Source of the DNA: a virus
DNA length: 21,959 nucleotides
Virus record (IMG/VR): IMGVR_UViG_3300021957_000360
Coordinates: 1-21,959 of that record
Direction: 5' to 3' (one strand)
Numbering within the stretch: position 1 is the stretch's first letter; every line of letters begins with the position of its first letter. Positions 1 to 10,500 of the stretch are shown in pieces. The position numbers and the translations under genes are program-made. A model generated the notes under the pieces. The model was not told the DNA's origin. It ran no database searches and saw nothing but the letters and a program-made list of their open reading frames with translations.

Positions 1-2
1 GT

Positions 3-494
3 ACAGTTGAGGAGGTTATTTCTGGTCGCATAATAGGTGATGGTCTTGACGCTGGTACTGGCCCCGATGAAGTAGTTGATCCTGAGCCGCCTGAGCTGCC
101 ACCTTTGCCGCCTGAGCTGCCTGAGCCACCGCCTGAGCTGCCACCTTTGCCGCCTGAGCTGCCACCTTTGCCGCCTGAGCCGCTGCCAGAAGTGCCTGAG
201 CCGCTGCCAGAAGTGCCTGACCCGCTGCCAGAAGTGCCTGAGCCGCCGCCAGAAGTGCCCGAAGTGCCAGATTTTGGGGGTCAAGGCTTTATGGGCGTAC
301 AAACTAAACCGGGCGACTTGGTAGACCTTGGTCCGCTGTACGACATAAGCGCAAGTAGTATTTTCCAAGAACCCCGCGGCGAAGACGAACAAGACACTTT
401 GTCTTATCTGTACCCTAATCTTGGCGGTAGTGATATAGTGCAGGATTATGATATTGAAGAACTTATCAGGTTCTTAGAGAACCAACGAGGGTAA
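3..494 (+). CDS. C-terminal part of a proline-rich phage protein (5' end outside window)
   Basis: The frame is open from the left edge of the window to a TAA at 492-494, giving 163 residues of a protein whose start lies upstream. After about 29 ordinary residues comes a run of proline-rich heptads, first of the type PELPPLP and then PEPLPEV, spanning nucleotides 90-263. A folded-looking C-terminus follows (DLGPLYDISASSIF ... YDIEELIRFLENQRG). The heptads probably form an extended polyproline rod or spacer. The gene sits directly upstream of virion-type genes on the same strand, and its stop is one base before the next ATG, so it probably belongs to the same late operon. I do not recognise the family with certainty; a structural or tail-associated role is inferred from position only. 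Confidence 0.75.
   Translation, partial: TVEEVISGRIIGDGLDAGTGPDEVVDPEPPELPPLPPELPEPPPELPPLPPELPPLPPEPLPEVPEPLPEVPDPLPEVPEPPPEVPEVPDFGGQGFMGVQTKPGDLVDLGPLYDISASSIFQEPRGEDEQDTLSYLYPNLGGSDIVQDYDIEELIRFLENQRG
90..263 (+). repeat. 21-bp tandem repeat (coding minisatellite)
   Basis: About eight consecutive 21-bp units keep the reading frame and encode seven-residue proline repeats. There are two subtypes: units at 90, 132 and 153 are identical (PELPPLP) with a variant at 111, and units at 180, 201 and 222 are near identical (PLPEVPE/D) with a diverged unit at 243. Near-perfect nucleotide identity between neighbouring units suggests recent expansion by slippage or recombination. Confidence 0.9.
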
Positions 495-495
495 T

Positions 496-1176
496 ATGGC
501 CGATCCAGTTATTCCACAACGCACAGCGATACGTGGTGTAGTTCCGGGTACTTACGACTCTGAGCGTAGGCCGGGCAGTAGTGGGCAGCGTTATTTTAGC
601 GACATAGAATACGTTGCTAACGTAGACAGCCCTGCTGCGCAAAGGACCGCTAACCTTGCTGCACAAGCTCGTAGAAATGAACAAGCTGCTGGATTACAAG
701 CACTTAACTTGTCTAACTTGGCTAAGCAAAAGCGCCCTGCTACGTTCCTCGACCCTGTAGAAAGTGCTGGAGGTATAGCCACAGTAACTCCAAACCAAAC
801 TACTGGGGTACAGCGCATGTACGACCTGCTGGCTCAGTACATACAAGGCACGCAAGTACAGCCTTATGGGTATGGGGAAGAGACACAGACGATGGCTCAA
901 GGCGGTCTCGCTAGTGTAGCCCCTCAAGGTATGTACTTAGGCGGAAGTACTGATGGTATGGCAGACCAAATCCCTGCCACGATAGACAACAGGCAGCCCG
1001 CTGCGTTAAGCGATGGCGAGTTTGTTATACCTGCTGACGTGGTGAGCCACTTAGGTAACGGTAATTCAGACTCGGGTGCCAAGCAGCTTTACGGCATGAT
1101 GGACAGAATACGTAAGGCCCGTACAGGGTCTACTGAACAGGGTAAGCAAATTAACCCTAATAAATTTTTAGCGTGA
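496..1176 (+). CDS. Putative phage structural protein with SDGEFVIPADVVS motif (226 aa)
   Basis: The ATG follows a GAGGG ribosome binding site and lies one base after the previous stop. The N-terminal 120 residues are polar and not recognised. Residues 133-161 carry a glycine-rich stretch (MAQGGLAS, then GGSTDGMADQIPA), followed at 171-209 by LSDGEFVIPADVVSHLG and AKQLYGMMDRIRKAR. This pattern recurs in phage virion and tape-measure-like proteins, particularly of marine phages, where it usually ends the protein or a domain. The MAxGG element is shared with the downstream transglycosylase protein. A virion or ejection role is inferred from the motif and from position; its molecular function is not known to me. 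Confidence 0.75.
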   Translation: MADPVIPQRTAIRGVVPGTYDSERRPGSSGQRYFSDIEYVANVDSPAAQRTANLAAQARRNEQAAGLQALNLSNLAKQKRPATFLDPVESAGGIATVTPNQTTGVQRMYDLLAQYIQGTQVQPYGYGEETQTMAQGGLASVAPQGMYLGGSTDGMADQIPATIDNRQPAALSDGEFVIPADVVSHLGNGNSDSGAKQLYGMMDRIRKARTGSTEQGKQINPNKFLA

Positions 1177-1186
1177 GGAAAAGATT

Positions 1187-2026
1187 ATGTCCGTACCCGG
1201 CGATCCAGTAGGACAACCCGCAAGTACTGAAGGCTCCTTAGCTAGTTGGGCTTCCCCCTATGTAACTAGCATGTTAGGTAAAGGCCAAGCACTTTCCAAT
1301 ATGCCCTTTCAGGCGTACGGCGGCCCTCTAACTGCGGGACAATCTGAGCTTCAGACTCAAGCCTTCCAAGGTCTGGGTGCTTTGAACGTGCCTACTGAGC
1401 AGATGGGTGCTTTCACTCCGACTAGCTTTACGTCTGGCACAACAGCGCAAGACTTTATGTCTCCTTACATAGGCGCTGCTTTGGAACCCCAAATAGCAGA
1501 AGCGCAGCGTCAGGCTGAAATACAGCGCGTGCAAAACGCTTCTAGGCTGGGTAAAGCCGGCGCTTTTGGTGGGGCACGTCAAGCTATCATGGAGTCTGAA
1601 GGGCAGCGCAACCTGCTTAGAAACCTCACCGATATATACGGTACGGGGATGCAGCAAGCTTATACCCAAGGCATGGGGCAGTTTAATGTAGAACAAAATC
1701 GTGCACAGACGGCACAGGACATGACTAATCGTTTTGGTCTGGGTGCATTAGCAGCTCAGCAAGTGGGCGGTGGTATACAAAGAGACATCGAGCAGCAAGG
1801 CGTTGCCGCAGACTACGCTCAGTTTAGGGAAGAGCGAGACTACCCGTATAAGCAAGTTCAATATCAGCAGTCTTTGCTGCAAGGCTTACCCATTTCTAAA
1901 GAAGAAAGAAGTTATATTGAGCCTAGCGGTCTTGGTACTGGGCTGGGGTATCTGGGAGTTTTGGGTGAGATTTACAACGACCTTGGGCTTGATTTCCTAA
2001 ACCCTAACGACCCTAAAGACCCTTAA
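1187..2026 (+). CDS. Putative internal virion/ejection protein (279 aa)
   Basis: The ATG is preceded by a clear GAGGAA site ten bases after the previous stop. The protein is glutamine- and alanine-rich. Residues 40-65 read PFQAYGGPLTAGQSELQTQA, 90-94 read FMSPY, and 124-134 read AGAFGGARQAI, followed by a long predicted amphipathic helix region to about residue 215. This combination is one I recall from many uncultured marine phage virion proteins encoded beside transglycosylases. A helical, Gln-rich protein just upstream of a transglycosylase protein and a giant protein fits a T7 gp14-like ejection component, but that is inference from size, composition and order. No signal peptide or clear membrane segment is seen. 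Confidence 0.7.
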   Translation: MSVPGDPVGQPASTEGSLASWASPYVTSMLGKGQALSNMPFQAYGGPLTAGQSELQTQAFQGLGALNVPTEQMGAFTPTSFTSGTTAQDFMSPYIGAALEPQIAEAQRQAEIQRVQNASRLGKAGAFGGARQAIMESEGQRNLLRNLTDIYGTGMQQAYTQGMGQFNVEQNRAQTAQDMTNRFGLGALAAQQVGGGIQRDIEQQGVAADYAQFREERDYPYKQVQYQQSLLQGLPISKEERSYIEPSGLGTGLGYLGVLGEIYNDLGLDFLNPNDPKDP

Positions 2027-2052
2027 ACTAGTGGGTTAAAGAGACTAATATT

Positions 2053-4596
2053 ATGGCTATGACAGGCGGCATTGGATACGAAATTGACCAACTTACAGAG
2101 TTGGGCGTACCTGAACTTATGCGTAGGCAGGGTGTAGACCCCCAGCTTAAGTACGCACTTGCTCTACAACAAGCTACTAAGATGGTAGAGGCCGCTGCTC
2201 GTGAGCGTGATATGTCTCAACCAATGCCTGCGCCTGCTAATGTAGTAGGGCAAATGGAAACTAGCTTAGCTAAGCGGCTAGCACCGGGAGTTCAGATGCA
2301 AGGCCAACGGAGCCAGCGTATGCAGAACCGTGCAGCGATGGGGCTACCCGGACAAGCCGCTCCTAACTTAGCCCGCATGGCCCAAGGTGGTATTGTCGGT
2401 TACGCGGAAGGCGGAGATGTCCAACAGCAAGACCCAATGCAAGCGCAATTAGAACGCTTTATGCAGCTTCAAAAACTATATGAGACAAGGCAGGCAGCGG
2501 GGGCGACGGAAGAAGAACTTACACGTATTCAAGAAGACATAGATAGTTACAGCAGGGTCAACTCTCCCGGTTATAATATTGAAATAGAAGCTGCTAAAGC
2601 CCGTGGTGAGTACAACACGCCAAACGGTATGGCTATGGGCGGTATTGTTGGGTACGAAAAAGGCGGTCCTGTAGATATGGATGCGCTTTTAGACGCACTT
2701 ATGATTGCAGAAAGTGGTGGTGATCCGAAAGCGGTAAGCAGGGCAGGGGCCGAAGGTGCCTATCAAATAATGCCTTCTACTGCGGCTGATCCGGGTTTTG
2801 GTGTGTCTCCTATGGAAGGCGATAGGTTTGACCCCGAAGCAAGCCGTGCTTTTGCTCGTCAATACTTACAAGCCATGTTAGACCGCTATGATGGCGATGT
2901 TGAGGCTGCACTAATTGCATACAACGCGGGCGCAGGCAACGCTGATAAGTTTATGGCAGCTAACAGAGATTACGATGTGCTCCCGCAAACCATGCAAACT
3001 AAGCCTTATGTAAGCAAAATTATGGGGCAGGTTGAGCAAGAAGATCGCAGAAGAGATTTCCAAATGGGCGGCGGTAGGACCATTTCTACGACCGCGCCTG
3101 AAAGCTATACAGAACGCCAGCGACGCGAGACTAAAGAGCGTGCAGATCGGGCACTAGCTTCTCGGTTTGCTACAGTACCAGAAGAAACTAAGTCGGAGCT
3201 TTACGAGCCAAACATCCCTGACGCACTAGCAGTTGCTAAAGCCCAAACAGACCTCATGGGCGGCCCTACTATGAACATGGGCGAGCGTGATCCTCGTTTT
3301 TCTGACCCTGCTAATTACCTCCGAGATATGGGTGCAAAACAAACGGCAGATAATAAAGAGCGCTTTGCCCAAGCATTCCCTAAAGCTGAAAAAGCAGTTG
3401 CTGACTATGCGGAAGATAAAAAGTTAGGCGGCCTAGGCGCACTACGAACCATGGGCAGGTTACAAGAAAACCGCCGTAATGCGTTTTCCGAGGCTTTCCC
3501 TAAAGCTGCACAAGCTGCGGCTGAGTATGCGACGGATAAAGGAATGGGTGGTATTGGGGCATTACGCGTAGCGGGCCGTTTACAAGAACAGCGGGAAGCA
3601 AATGAAAAGGCTGAAGCCAACCGTGCACTGAATTACTTGAAGCAACAAGCTGAAATGCAACAGCTTTTAGAAGCCATTGACCCCGCCGCGCAAGACGTTA
3701 AAGGGTTTGATCAAGGTGGTGGCGTAGAAAGTGAAGAAGAAGTTAGCCCCGGTTTACTAGCTTCTCGCCAAACAGCTGGAAACATTGCAAACTTTTTTAC
3801 AGGGCTTACAGAAGGACAACAGAAAGCGCAGCAAAGGAAAGAAGGTTTTAATCGTATAGTGCAAGCGGGTAATGAAGCTATAGCCCGAGGTGAAAACCCT
3901 GAGCAAGTTCGAGCGGCAAGAGCTGCGGCACGGAAAGAAGTAGAAACTGAGGCAGCACTAGAGGTAGCAGCGGGTATGGATAAACCCACCGTGCCGACGA
4001 GACAAGAAGCGTTTGCTGATATGTTCCCAAATGCACAATCCGTTGCCGAAAGGTTTAAGGTACAGAAGCAGTTGGGTACAGAGGAATACCCTGAAGGCGC
4101 GCCTTTGAAAGATGCACCTAAGAAAGGGTTAGCTGGACTTCTCAGCAGGATCGACATGGGCAAGGTGGCAAACGTTGTTGAAACACTGGGCCGAGGTGCC
4201 GGTGCATCTAAAGGCTTTGAAGCTGCTCAGATTGTGCAGGAAAGCGCAAAAGCTAGGGCTATACAACAGGCTCGCCAAGACCAGCTGGACAAGCTCAGCC
4301 AGCAACTTGACGTTGAACGTGAGAAGATTGGTGCTACTAAATCAGTAGCGGAGTCTAGAGCTTTAGCAGCGTTAAATAAAGAGCAACGTGAAGCCGTGAG
4401 TAAATTTATAGAACAAAACCGCGTGCAGCTTATGGATATACAAGAGCAGATAGGGGCAGAAAGTATGTTTGACCCCCGCGTACTTGAAGCAATTCGCCCA
4501 GAGCTAGAAGCGTATTTAAGTGCTATAGGTATGGCAGGGAGCGTGGGCAATATGCCCGGACTACCCGAGGGTGTAACAGTCAAAAGAGTAAACTAG
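2053..4596 (+). CDS. Virion-associated lytic transglycosylase protein (SLT domain, 847 aa)
   Basis: An SLT/lysozyme-like domain lies at about residues 205-325. It has the catalytic-glutamate motif MIAESGGDP (E220), then GAYQIMPST (235-243) and AYNAGAGN (289-296), the three signature blocks of family 1 lytic transglycosylases. It would cut the glycan backbone of peptidoglycan, probably to let DNA or ejected proteins cross the cell wall. MAxGGIVGYxxGG motifs occur at 109-121 and 193-205, the second abutting the enzyme domain. Residues 438-517 are two tandem 40-residue repeats, with a degenerate third near 653-675. The C-terminal 180 residues are charged and probably coiled coil. The stop TAG abuts the next ATG. 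In T7 the equivalent domain is at the N-terminus of gp16; here it is internal in the protein before the giant one. Confidence 0.85.
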   Translation: MAMTGGIGYEIDQLTELGVPELMRRQGVDPQLKYALALQQATKMVEAAARERDMSQPMPAPANVVGQMETSLAKRLAPGVQMQGQRSQRMQNRAAMGLPGQAAPNLARMAQGGIVGYAEGGDVQQQDPMQAQLERFMQLQKLYETRQAAGATEEELTRIQEDIDSYSRVNSPGYNIEIEAAKARGEYNTPNGMAMGGIVGYEKGGPVDMDALLDALMIAESGGDPKAVSRAGAEGAYQIMPSTAADPGFGVSPMEGDRFDPEASRAFARQYLQAMLDRYDGDVEAALIAYNAGAGNADKFMAANRDYDVLPQTMQTKPYVSKIMGQVEQEDRRRDFQMGGGRTISTTAPESYTERQRRETKERADRALASRFATVPEETKSELYEPNIPDALAVAKAQTDLMGGPTMNMGERDPRFSDPANYLRDMGAKQTADNKERFAQAFPKAEKAVADYAEDKKLGGLGALRTMGRLQENRRNAFSEAFPKAAQAAAEYATDKGMGGIGALRVAGRLQEQREANEKAEANRALNYLKQQAEMQQLLEAIDPAAQDVKGFDQGGGVESEEEVSPGLLASRQTAGNIANFFTGLTEGQQKAQQRKEGFNRIVQAGNEAIARGENPEQVRAARAAARKEVETEAALEVAAGMDKPTVPTRQEAFADMFPNAQSVAERFKVQKQLGTEEYPEGAPLKDAPKKGLAGLLSRIDMGKVANVVETLGRGAGASKGFEAAQIVQESAKARAIQQARQDQLDKLSQQLDVEREKIGATKSVAESRALAALNKEQREAVSKFIEQNRVQLMDIQEQIGAESMFDPRVLEAIRPELEAYLSAIGMAGSVGNMPGLPEGVTVKRVN
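3364..3603 (+). repeat. Tandem 120-bp repeat encoding two 40-residue units
   Basis: Residues 438-477 and 478-517 of the transglycosylase protein align end to end with 24 of 40 identical residues. Both carry an AFPKA core followed by a GALR..GRLQE block. A weaker third copy (FADMFPNAQSVAERF) lies near residues 653-667. The units are probably helical hairpins; their function is unknown. Confidence 0.85.
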
Positions 4597-7500
4597 ATGG
4601 CTACTTTTGAAATACAGATGCCTGATGGTGGCACTTATCAAGTAGAAGCACCCGAAGGAACCACAGACGCGCAAGCTTACCAATATGCGTTAAGCCAAGT
4701 ACCTCCACCCGAACCCGAAGTCGGCATAGGTGAAGCGTTTACTACTGGTTTTGAGCGGGGTGTGGGGCGACTTGGTTCTACCATTACAGACATAATTCCT
4801 GCGTTAGCGGGCAGTGCTGTAGGTGCGGACGAATATGCACAACGCCAATTCCAAGAGGCTGCCGAGAAAGAGGCAGCTTTGCCTGCTCCTATATTTCCAA
4901 GCTATAAAGACGTAGAGGGTGTAGGAGACTTTACCAAGTTCGTTGCCGAGACTATCGGTGAGCAGATTCCTAATCTGGGTGTGGCTCTTGGTACCGCTCT
5001 TACAGGAGGGGCGGCTGCTCCTGTACTCGGCGCTACGCGTGCGGCGGGTCAACTTGCTGGCGCAGGCTTTGGTTCCTACGCACTTAACGCCCCTGAAATA
5101 TTCCAGAACATATACCAAGAGACCGGAAAAACTGCGCCCGGTACAGCCTTGCTGTTTGGCTCCGCTGCCGCTGCACTAGATTCAATTCTTCCTGCTGCTT
5201 TAGCTAAAAATATCTCTGGTCCTATGAAAGCAGGAGTAGTAGAAAAACTACTTGAAAAGTCAGGCATGTCGCGGGGTGTATTGCGGTCGGGCACTGCGGG
5301 CTTAGCAAAAGGTCTTGGTACAGAAGGTCTTACAGAAGGCGCGCAAGAAGGTATTAGCATCGCTGCTGAACGCTTTATCGACGACAACCCAGACATCTTT
5401 GGTAGCAAAGAGTTTGACCGCATAATGGAAGCTAGTGTCCGTGGTGCTGTGGCTGGCGGTGGCTTTGGTACAGTTGGCGGTGGCGTGCAGGGCGCTAGAG
5501 AAGGCATAGGACGTGCCCAACGACTCGCTGAGCTAGAAGAATCGCGTAAGCTAAGAGATGAGCTTAACAGAAAAGCAGCGGAAGAAGCTGAGTTAACTTC
5601 TACTATTGAAGACATACAAGCGCAGCCAGAACAAGGTGATTTATTTGGCGCGCCTGTGGTCTCAACACTAGTGCCTCCTGCGCGCCCTGAAGGTGAACCA
5701 GAAGTTACCCCTAGCGTAGCTAGATTTATGGAAGGTCGCCCGCAACCTAAAACTCGCGTTGCTAAATTTACTGACGAAGAAGTTAAAACCGAAGCAAAGC
5801 GTAGAAGCAAAGCTAACAAAACTCAAGAGTCAGTTGAGTTTGCCAACGTGTGGCGAGAGGTTAAGGAAGCCCGCGCTGCCGAAGCAACAGCTTTGTCCAA
5901 CCAGATAAAAGCCCAAACCGAAATGTTTACCACTAAAGGTAATTTAACTCGCTCTGTAGCTAGCCAAAACACAGCTTTCAATGCCCTCCAAAAGAAAGAA
6001 AGAGCTGCGCAGAAAAAATTAGACGCTGCTGCTGCCAAAGCTGCTAAAGCTGCCGAAGCAGCTCAAAACAAAGCCGCAGTAGAGGAGCGTAGAGCAGCGG
6101 AAAAATTAGCTAAGGAGCAACGCACGCGGCTGCAAAAAGCTAAGCAGTTGGAGCTAGACTTACAACCTACCATAGCTACTACAGAAGTTGCGGAAGATGC
6201 GGTTGCTGCGCGGCAAGGTGACATATTTGCGGGGCTGCCGGGTGAGCAAACCCGTGCTCCTAGCGTAGGTAAAGACCTAAATAAGTTTCTTAAAGACCAA
6301 GGCTTACCTGTTAACGCCGCCACCAAAAAAGCTTTTGCGGGCCGAGACTTGGCTGTGCCTGAGCAACGTGCGCAAGTAGTAACTGATTTACGTGCCGTAG
6401 CCGAGCGCAGTGGTTCCGCTGCCAACATAAATGCTATTGATGCTGTTATCCAGCAACTCGAGCCTACCGCTAAGCCTACGGCTGCGCCTGTAGTTGAGGA
6501 AGTAGGAACGGAAGAAGTGGTAGCTGAGCCTACTAAGAAAGCTGAGACTAAGACTGCCGCGCCTGTAGTTGAAGAAACAACAGATACTGTAAAAAAACTA
6601 ACGGGTGAAGACGGAAAACCGCTAATTTTATACAGAGGAATTGCTAGTGAAGAGAGCATCCCAGAAGCAGCGTTACGTGGGGAACCTAGAGAGGGTTATG
6701 CTGTTTTTGCATCAACATCTCCTTACGTCGCTGCCAGTTATAGTGGCACTCTAGAAAGCGGGGAGACACAAATAGAGAGCGTGCTGGGCGAAGAGGGTAT
6801 TGTAACAGGCGCTACAGTACCATTGCACGTTTACGCAGATAAGGTTATAGAATTTCCTGTACGTGTAGGCCGTGATGGCTCCCGCTCTTTTAGCTTTAGT
6901 GATTTTGATGCTGAAGCTACTAAACTACCTGCTAACACTGTTCTGGTAGCTAGACAAGTATATGACAGCGGGCCGCGAGTCAGTAAAGTTATTGACCCAG
7001 AAAGTTTATACAGCTTCCCAAGCGATATTTATGCGTGGAGCAAAGGCACAAAAACAACTTCTGCTACTGAAGCTAAAACTACTCCTAAGACTAAGACTGC
7101 CGCGCCTGTAGAAGATGTAGTAGTGCCTGCCGGTGAAGCTGCTGTAGCAACAGAGCTAGAAGAAGCCTCGGCCTTAGCAGCGCGTATAGACACAGAAACT
7201 ACGGATTTTCTTGCCCGAGAGATATACGACGCAAAGTTAGCCGCGGGGCGCATAGCCAACGGCAGGGCGCTGTCTGGGCTTTCCGTGCAAGAACAGCAAG
7301 AAGCTATAGCTAAAAATGTATTTCCTGAAGACATAAAAGCAGTTAAACAAGCCGACGGCGCTTCGCTAGGGCTTTCTAGGTTGTTGAGCGCCTACAGAGG
7401 TTATATAACTGGCGATAATACCCAGTCGGCTAACCCCGAAGCTGCACAGTCGCTAGTAGAGCCTATAGAAAAAATTATAGGGAAAGAAGAAGCTGACGCA

Positions 7501-10500
7501 TTGTTGCCTAACATAGCATCTGCTACCTCAGAAGCGTTTGCTAACATGCTGTCCACGGTAAACAGCCGAGCACGTACTTCTGTAGCAACAAAGATACGAG
7601 AAGAAATACTTCCTAAGTACGGACGCAAGAACGCGCCTGTCTACAAGGGCGCTGCCTTTAGCCCAGAGATAAGTCAGCTTGCAACGCGCGGACGACTCGC
7701 ACCTTTGCTTAATAAGCTAATCCCCAGCCAATCGCCCGAGATACAGCGCGTACTACGTAAGATTGGTACGCAAAACCTACGTACTCGCGTTGTCGTTGGT
7801 GCCACTCCAGAAGGCACAAGTGGTTTCTACGACGCGGCTACTGATGTAATTACGCTGAATCCAACTAGCGGTATGAATGAGCATACGGTTCTTCATGAGG
7901 TAACTCACGCTGCTTTAGCACAGGCACTAAACAACCCAGACCTGCAAATTACTAAAGACTTCTTTGATTTCTATTCGCAGATTGTCCCCACTATGGACGG
8001 GTTCTACGGTGGGCAAGACTTACAAGAATTCGCTGCTGAGTTAGTGGGTAACCCAGAGTTCCAAGCACTGCTTAAGCAGGTAAAAGCCCCGCAGGGCAAG
8101 AAAACTATGTGGCAGACCATTATGGATGCCATTGCTAAATTCTTTGGTTTTCGCAAAGGCCAGAGTGCTTACAACAAGGGCTTAGACTTTGTAGACAAAA
8201 TACTCGACGTATCCCAAGGCGTAGAGCCTACGCTTACCGACCAGTTGTTCTTAGGCACGCCTAAAATGGGCGTTGATACTATCGGCAAACTAATGACCAG
8301 CGGCAAAGAACTAGTGGGCAGTAAGAAAGAAAGCTTACTAGATGGTCTTTCTAAGTTAGGCACTACTAGCGGAGGCGGAAGGATTCTTAGCAACGCCCTA
8401 CGTGCGCTTCGCTTAAATGATTTGGTACAGTTATACGGTAAAAAAATACCTGCTCTTGGGAAGCTGCGTGACGCTATCCTCCAACGCCAAGGTGCAGTAG
8501 AGAAGGCTAGAAAAGCTGCACAAATAAAATACATAAACTTTAAAAAGATAACTAGAAAGAAACCCAAGCAGGCGGAGCAACTTGCAGAGTTAGCCTCAGA
8601 AGCACGGCGAGAAGGCTTTGATCTTGTAGGGGTAGACCCAGAGTTTGATGTGAATGGGCTGTCGGCTGAGCAAAAAGCCAAGTTTAGCAACATGATGACG
8701 CGCCTGCGCCGTTTAGATTCTGGCGTGCAGCAGATGTACAAGGATATGCGTGAAGATTACCGGCGCATGTACGATCAATATAAGAGCTATGTTCTAGACC
8801 AAGTTAAGGACGGCAAGAAGCGGGCTGAACTAGAGGCAAGATTTCTACGTGAAACATCAGCTCCGGGGTACGTGCCTTTCCTACGTTTTGGTGATTACTT
8901 CTTAGACTATACTGATCCGGCTACAGACGAGCGTGTGGTTGAGGCATTCGAGTCCCCGCGTGAAAGGCAAAAATTTATAGACGCCAATAGAAATGACATT
9001 GCAGGGGAAAAGGTATTTGATCGCACTGCTAATGCTACTTTTAGTAAGGCAGACTTCCCGCCCAATAGTTTTGTGTCGCAGTTGATGGATGCTCTTCCCG
9101 CCGAGCAGCAACCTATTGTGTACGAGCAGCTCCTTACTCTGTACCCCGAAAACTCTTTTATGCAGCGTACGCGTAAGGCAGATAAAGTACGTGGCGAGAC
9201 TAAGGACTTAGTACAAGGCTACGCAGATACCATGCTCAAGTGGGTTACCAAGCAAGGTAACTTAGAGTTTTTGCCTGAGATACAAAGCAGTCTAAACGAA
9301 ATAAAAGCCGCTAAGGTTACTGGCGTAGAAGCAGCAGTTAAAGAAGAGATAGGTCGCCGCGAAGAGTTTATTTCTAATCCGAACTACGGTCCTGTGACTT
9401 CTTTCTTTGCAACGTCTGCCTACAATTTATTCCTAACAGGCAATGTTTCTTCTGCAATCGTTAACTTAAGTGCGGTTCCTCTACTGTCCGGCCCGTTGCT
9501 TGTTGGTGTTTACGGTTTTAGAAAGAGTAACACGGCGCTTCTTCGCGCTATGCGCATTGCCAAGCCGAGCCTAAAAGATTGGAACTCGGATACTCAAACC
9601 TTTGAACCTGCGTGGGTTAAAGACCCTAAGTACGCCAGCTTAGTAGAAGGCTTGGATGCTATGGGGCAGCGCGAGCACACCATGCAACGTGAGATACTAG
9701 AAGGTTCTAGGCAGCGCGCGCAGGACTACGACGCACTCGGCGCTAAAGCTATGAACCTTGCTAGCCTGCCGTTTACAGAAGCGGAGAAGTACAGCCGTGC
9801 TACTACAGCAATAGCAGCGTATGAACTTGCTAAAGCAGAAGGTAAGTCAGACGCAGTAGCAGTGGAGGAAGCCGTAAAGCTTACTATGGATGTGCACACT
9901 TCCGGTATGGCGGCAGAGGGTCCTAGCTTGATGCAGGGTAACTTCGGTCGCGTAATGTTTACGTTTAAGAGCTTTATCTGGAACAGTGCTGTTATCACCG
10001 CTATGGCAACGAACAACGCCCTGAGGGGGGAGACTCCGGCGATACGTGAGATGGCTCGTAAACAAGTGCTTGGCATCTACGGTATGAGTGCAGCTATCGC
10101 GGGTATTAACGGACTGCCTTTTTATGGTGCGGCTGCTACGCTCGCAAACATGATGGATGCTCTGCTTGGTGACGATGACGAACCGTTTAATGCCAAAGAA
10201 GAAATGCGTGCATTTACCAACGAGTTTATCTATAAAGGCCCGTTGAATTACATAACTAACTTAGAAATATCTAATCGTGTAGGTCTAGCAAATGGCTTAC
10301 TGTTCCGAGAAGACCCGTACAGTGTCGAGCAGAATGGCTACGTTATGACCGCTATTATGCAAGCTATGGGTCCTGTGGGTAGCTACGCACTCAACATAGA
10401 GCGTAATGCGGGACGTTTGCTAGAACAGGGCGAGATCGGACGGTTCTTTGAAGCTATATCCCCAAGCGCGGTGCGTAATGTAATTAAGACTGGGCGATAC

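Noticed and set aside
90-263. Regular short repeats as a possible CRISPR array
   Set aside because: Units are directly adjacent with no unique spacers and are in frame within a coding region.
76-324. Cysteine-rich open frame with a CHLCRLS repeat
   Set aside because: It is another reading of the 21-bp repeat; the proline frame continues into sensible sequence and to a stop spaced correctly before the next gene.
5076-5819. 247-aa open frame antisense to the giant gene
   Set aside because: It lies wholly inside a well-supported coding frame, has serine/alanine/proline-rich low-complexity sequence and no motif. It reflects the codon bias of the plus-strand gene. The same holds for antisense frames at 3711-4163, 6063-6659 and 8169-8741.
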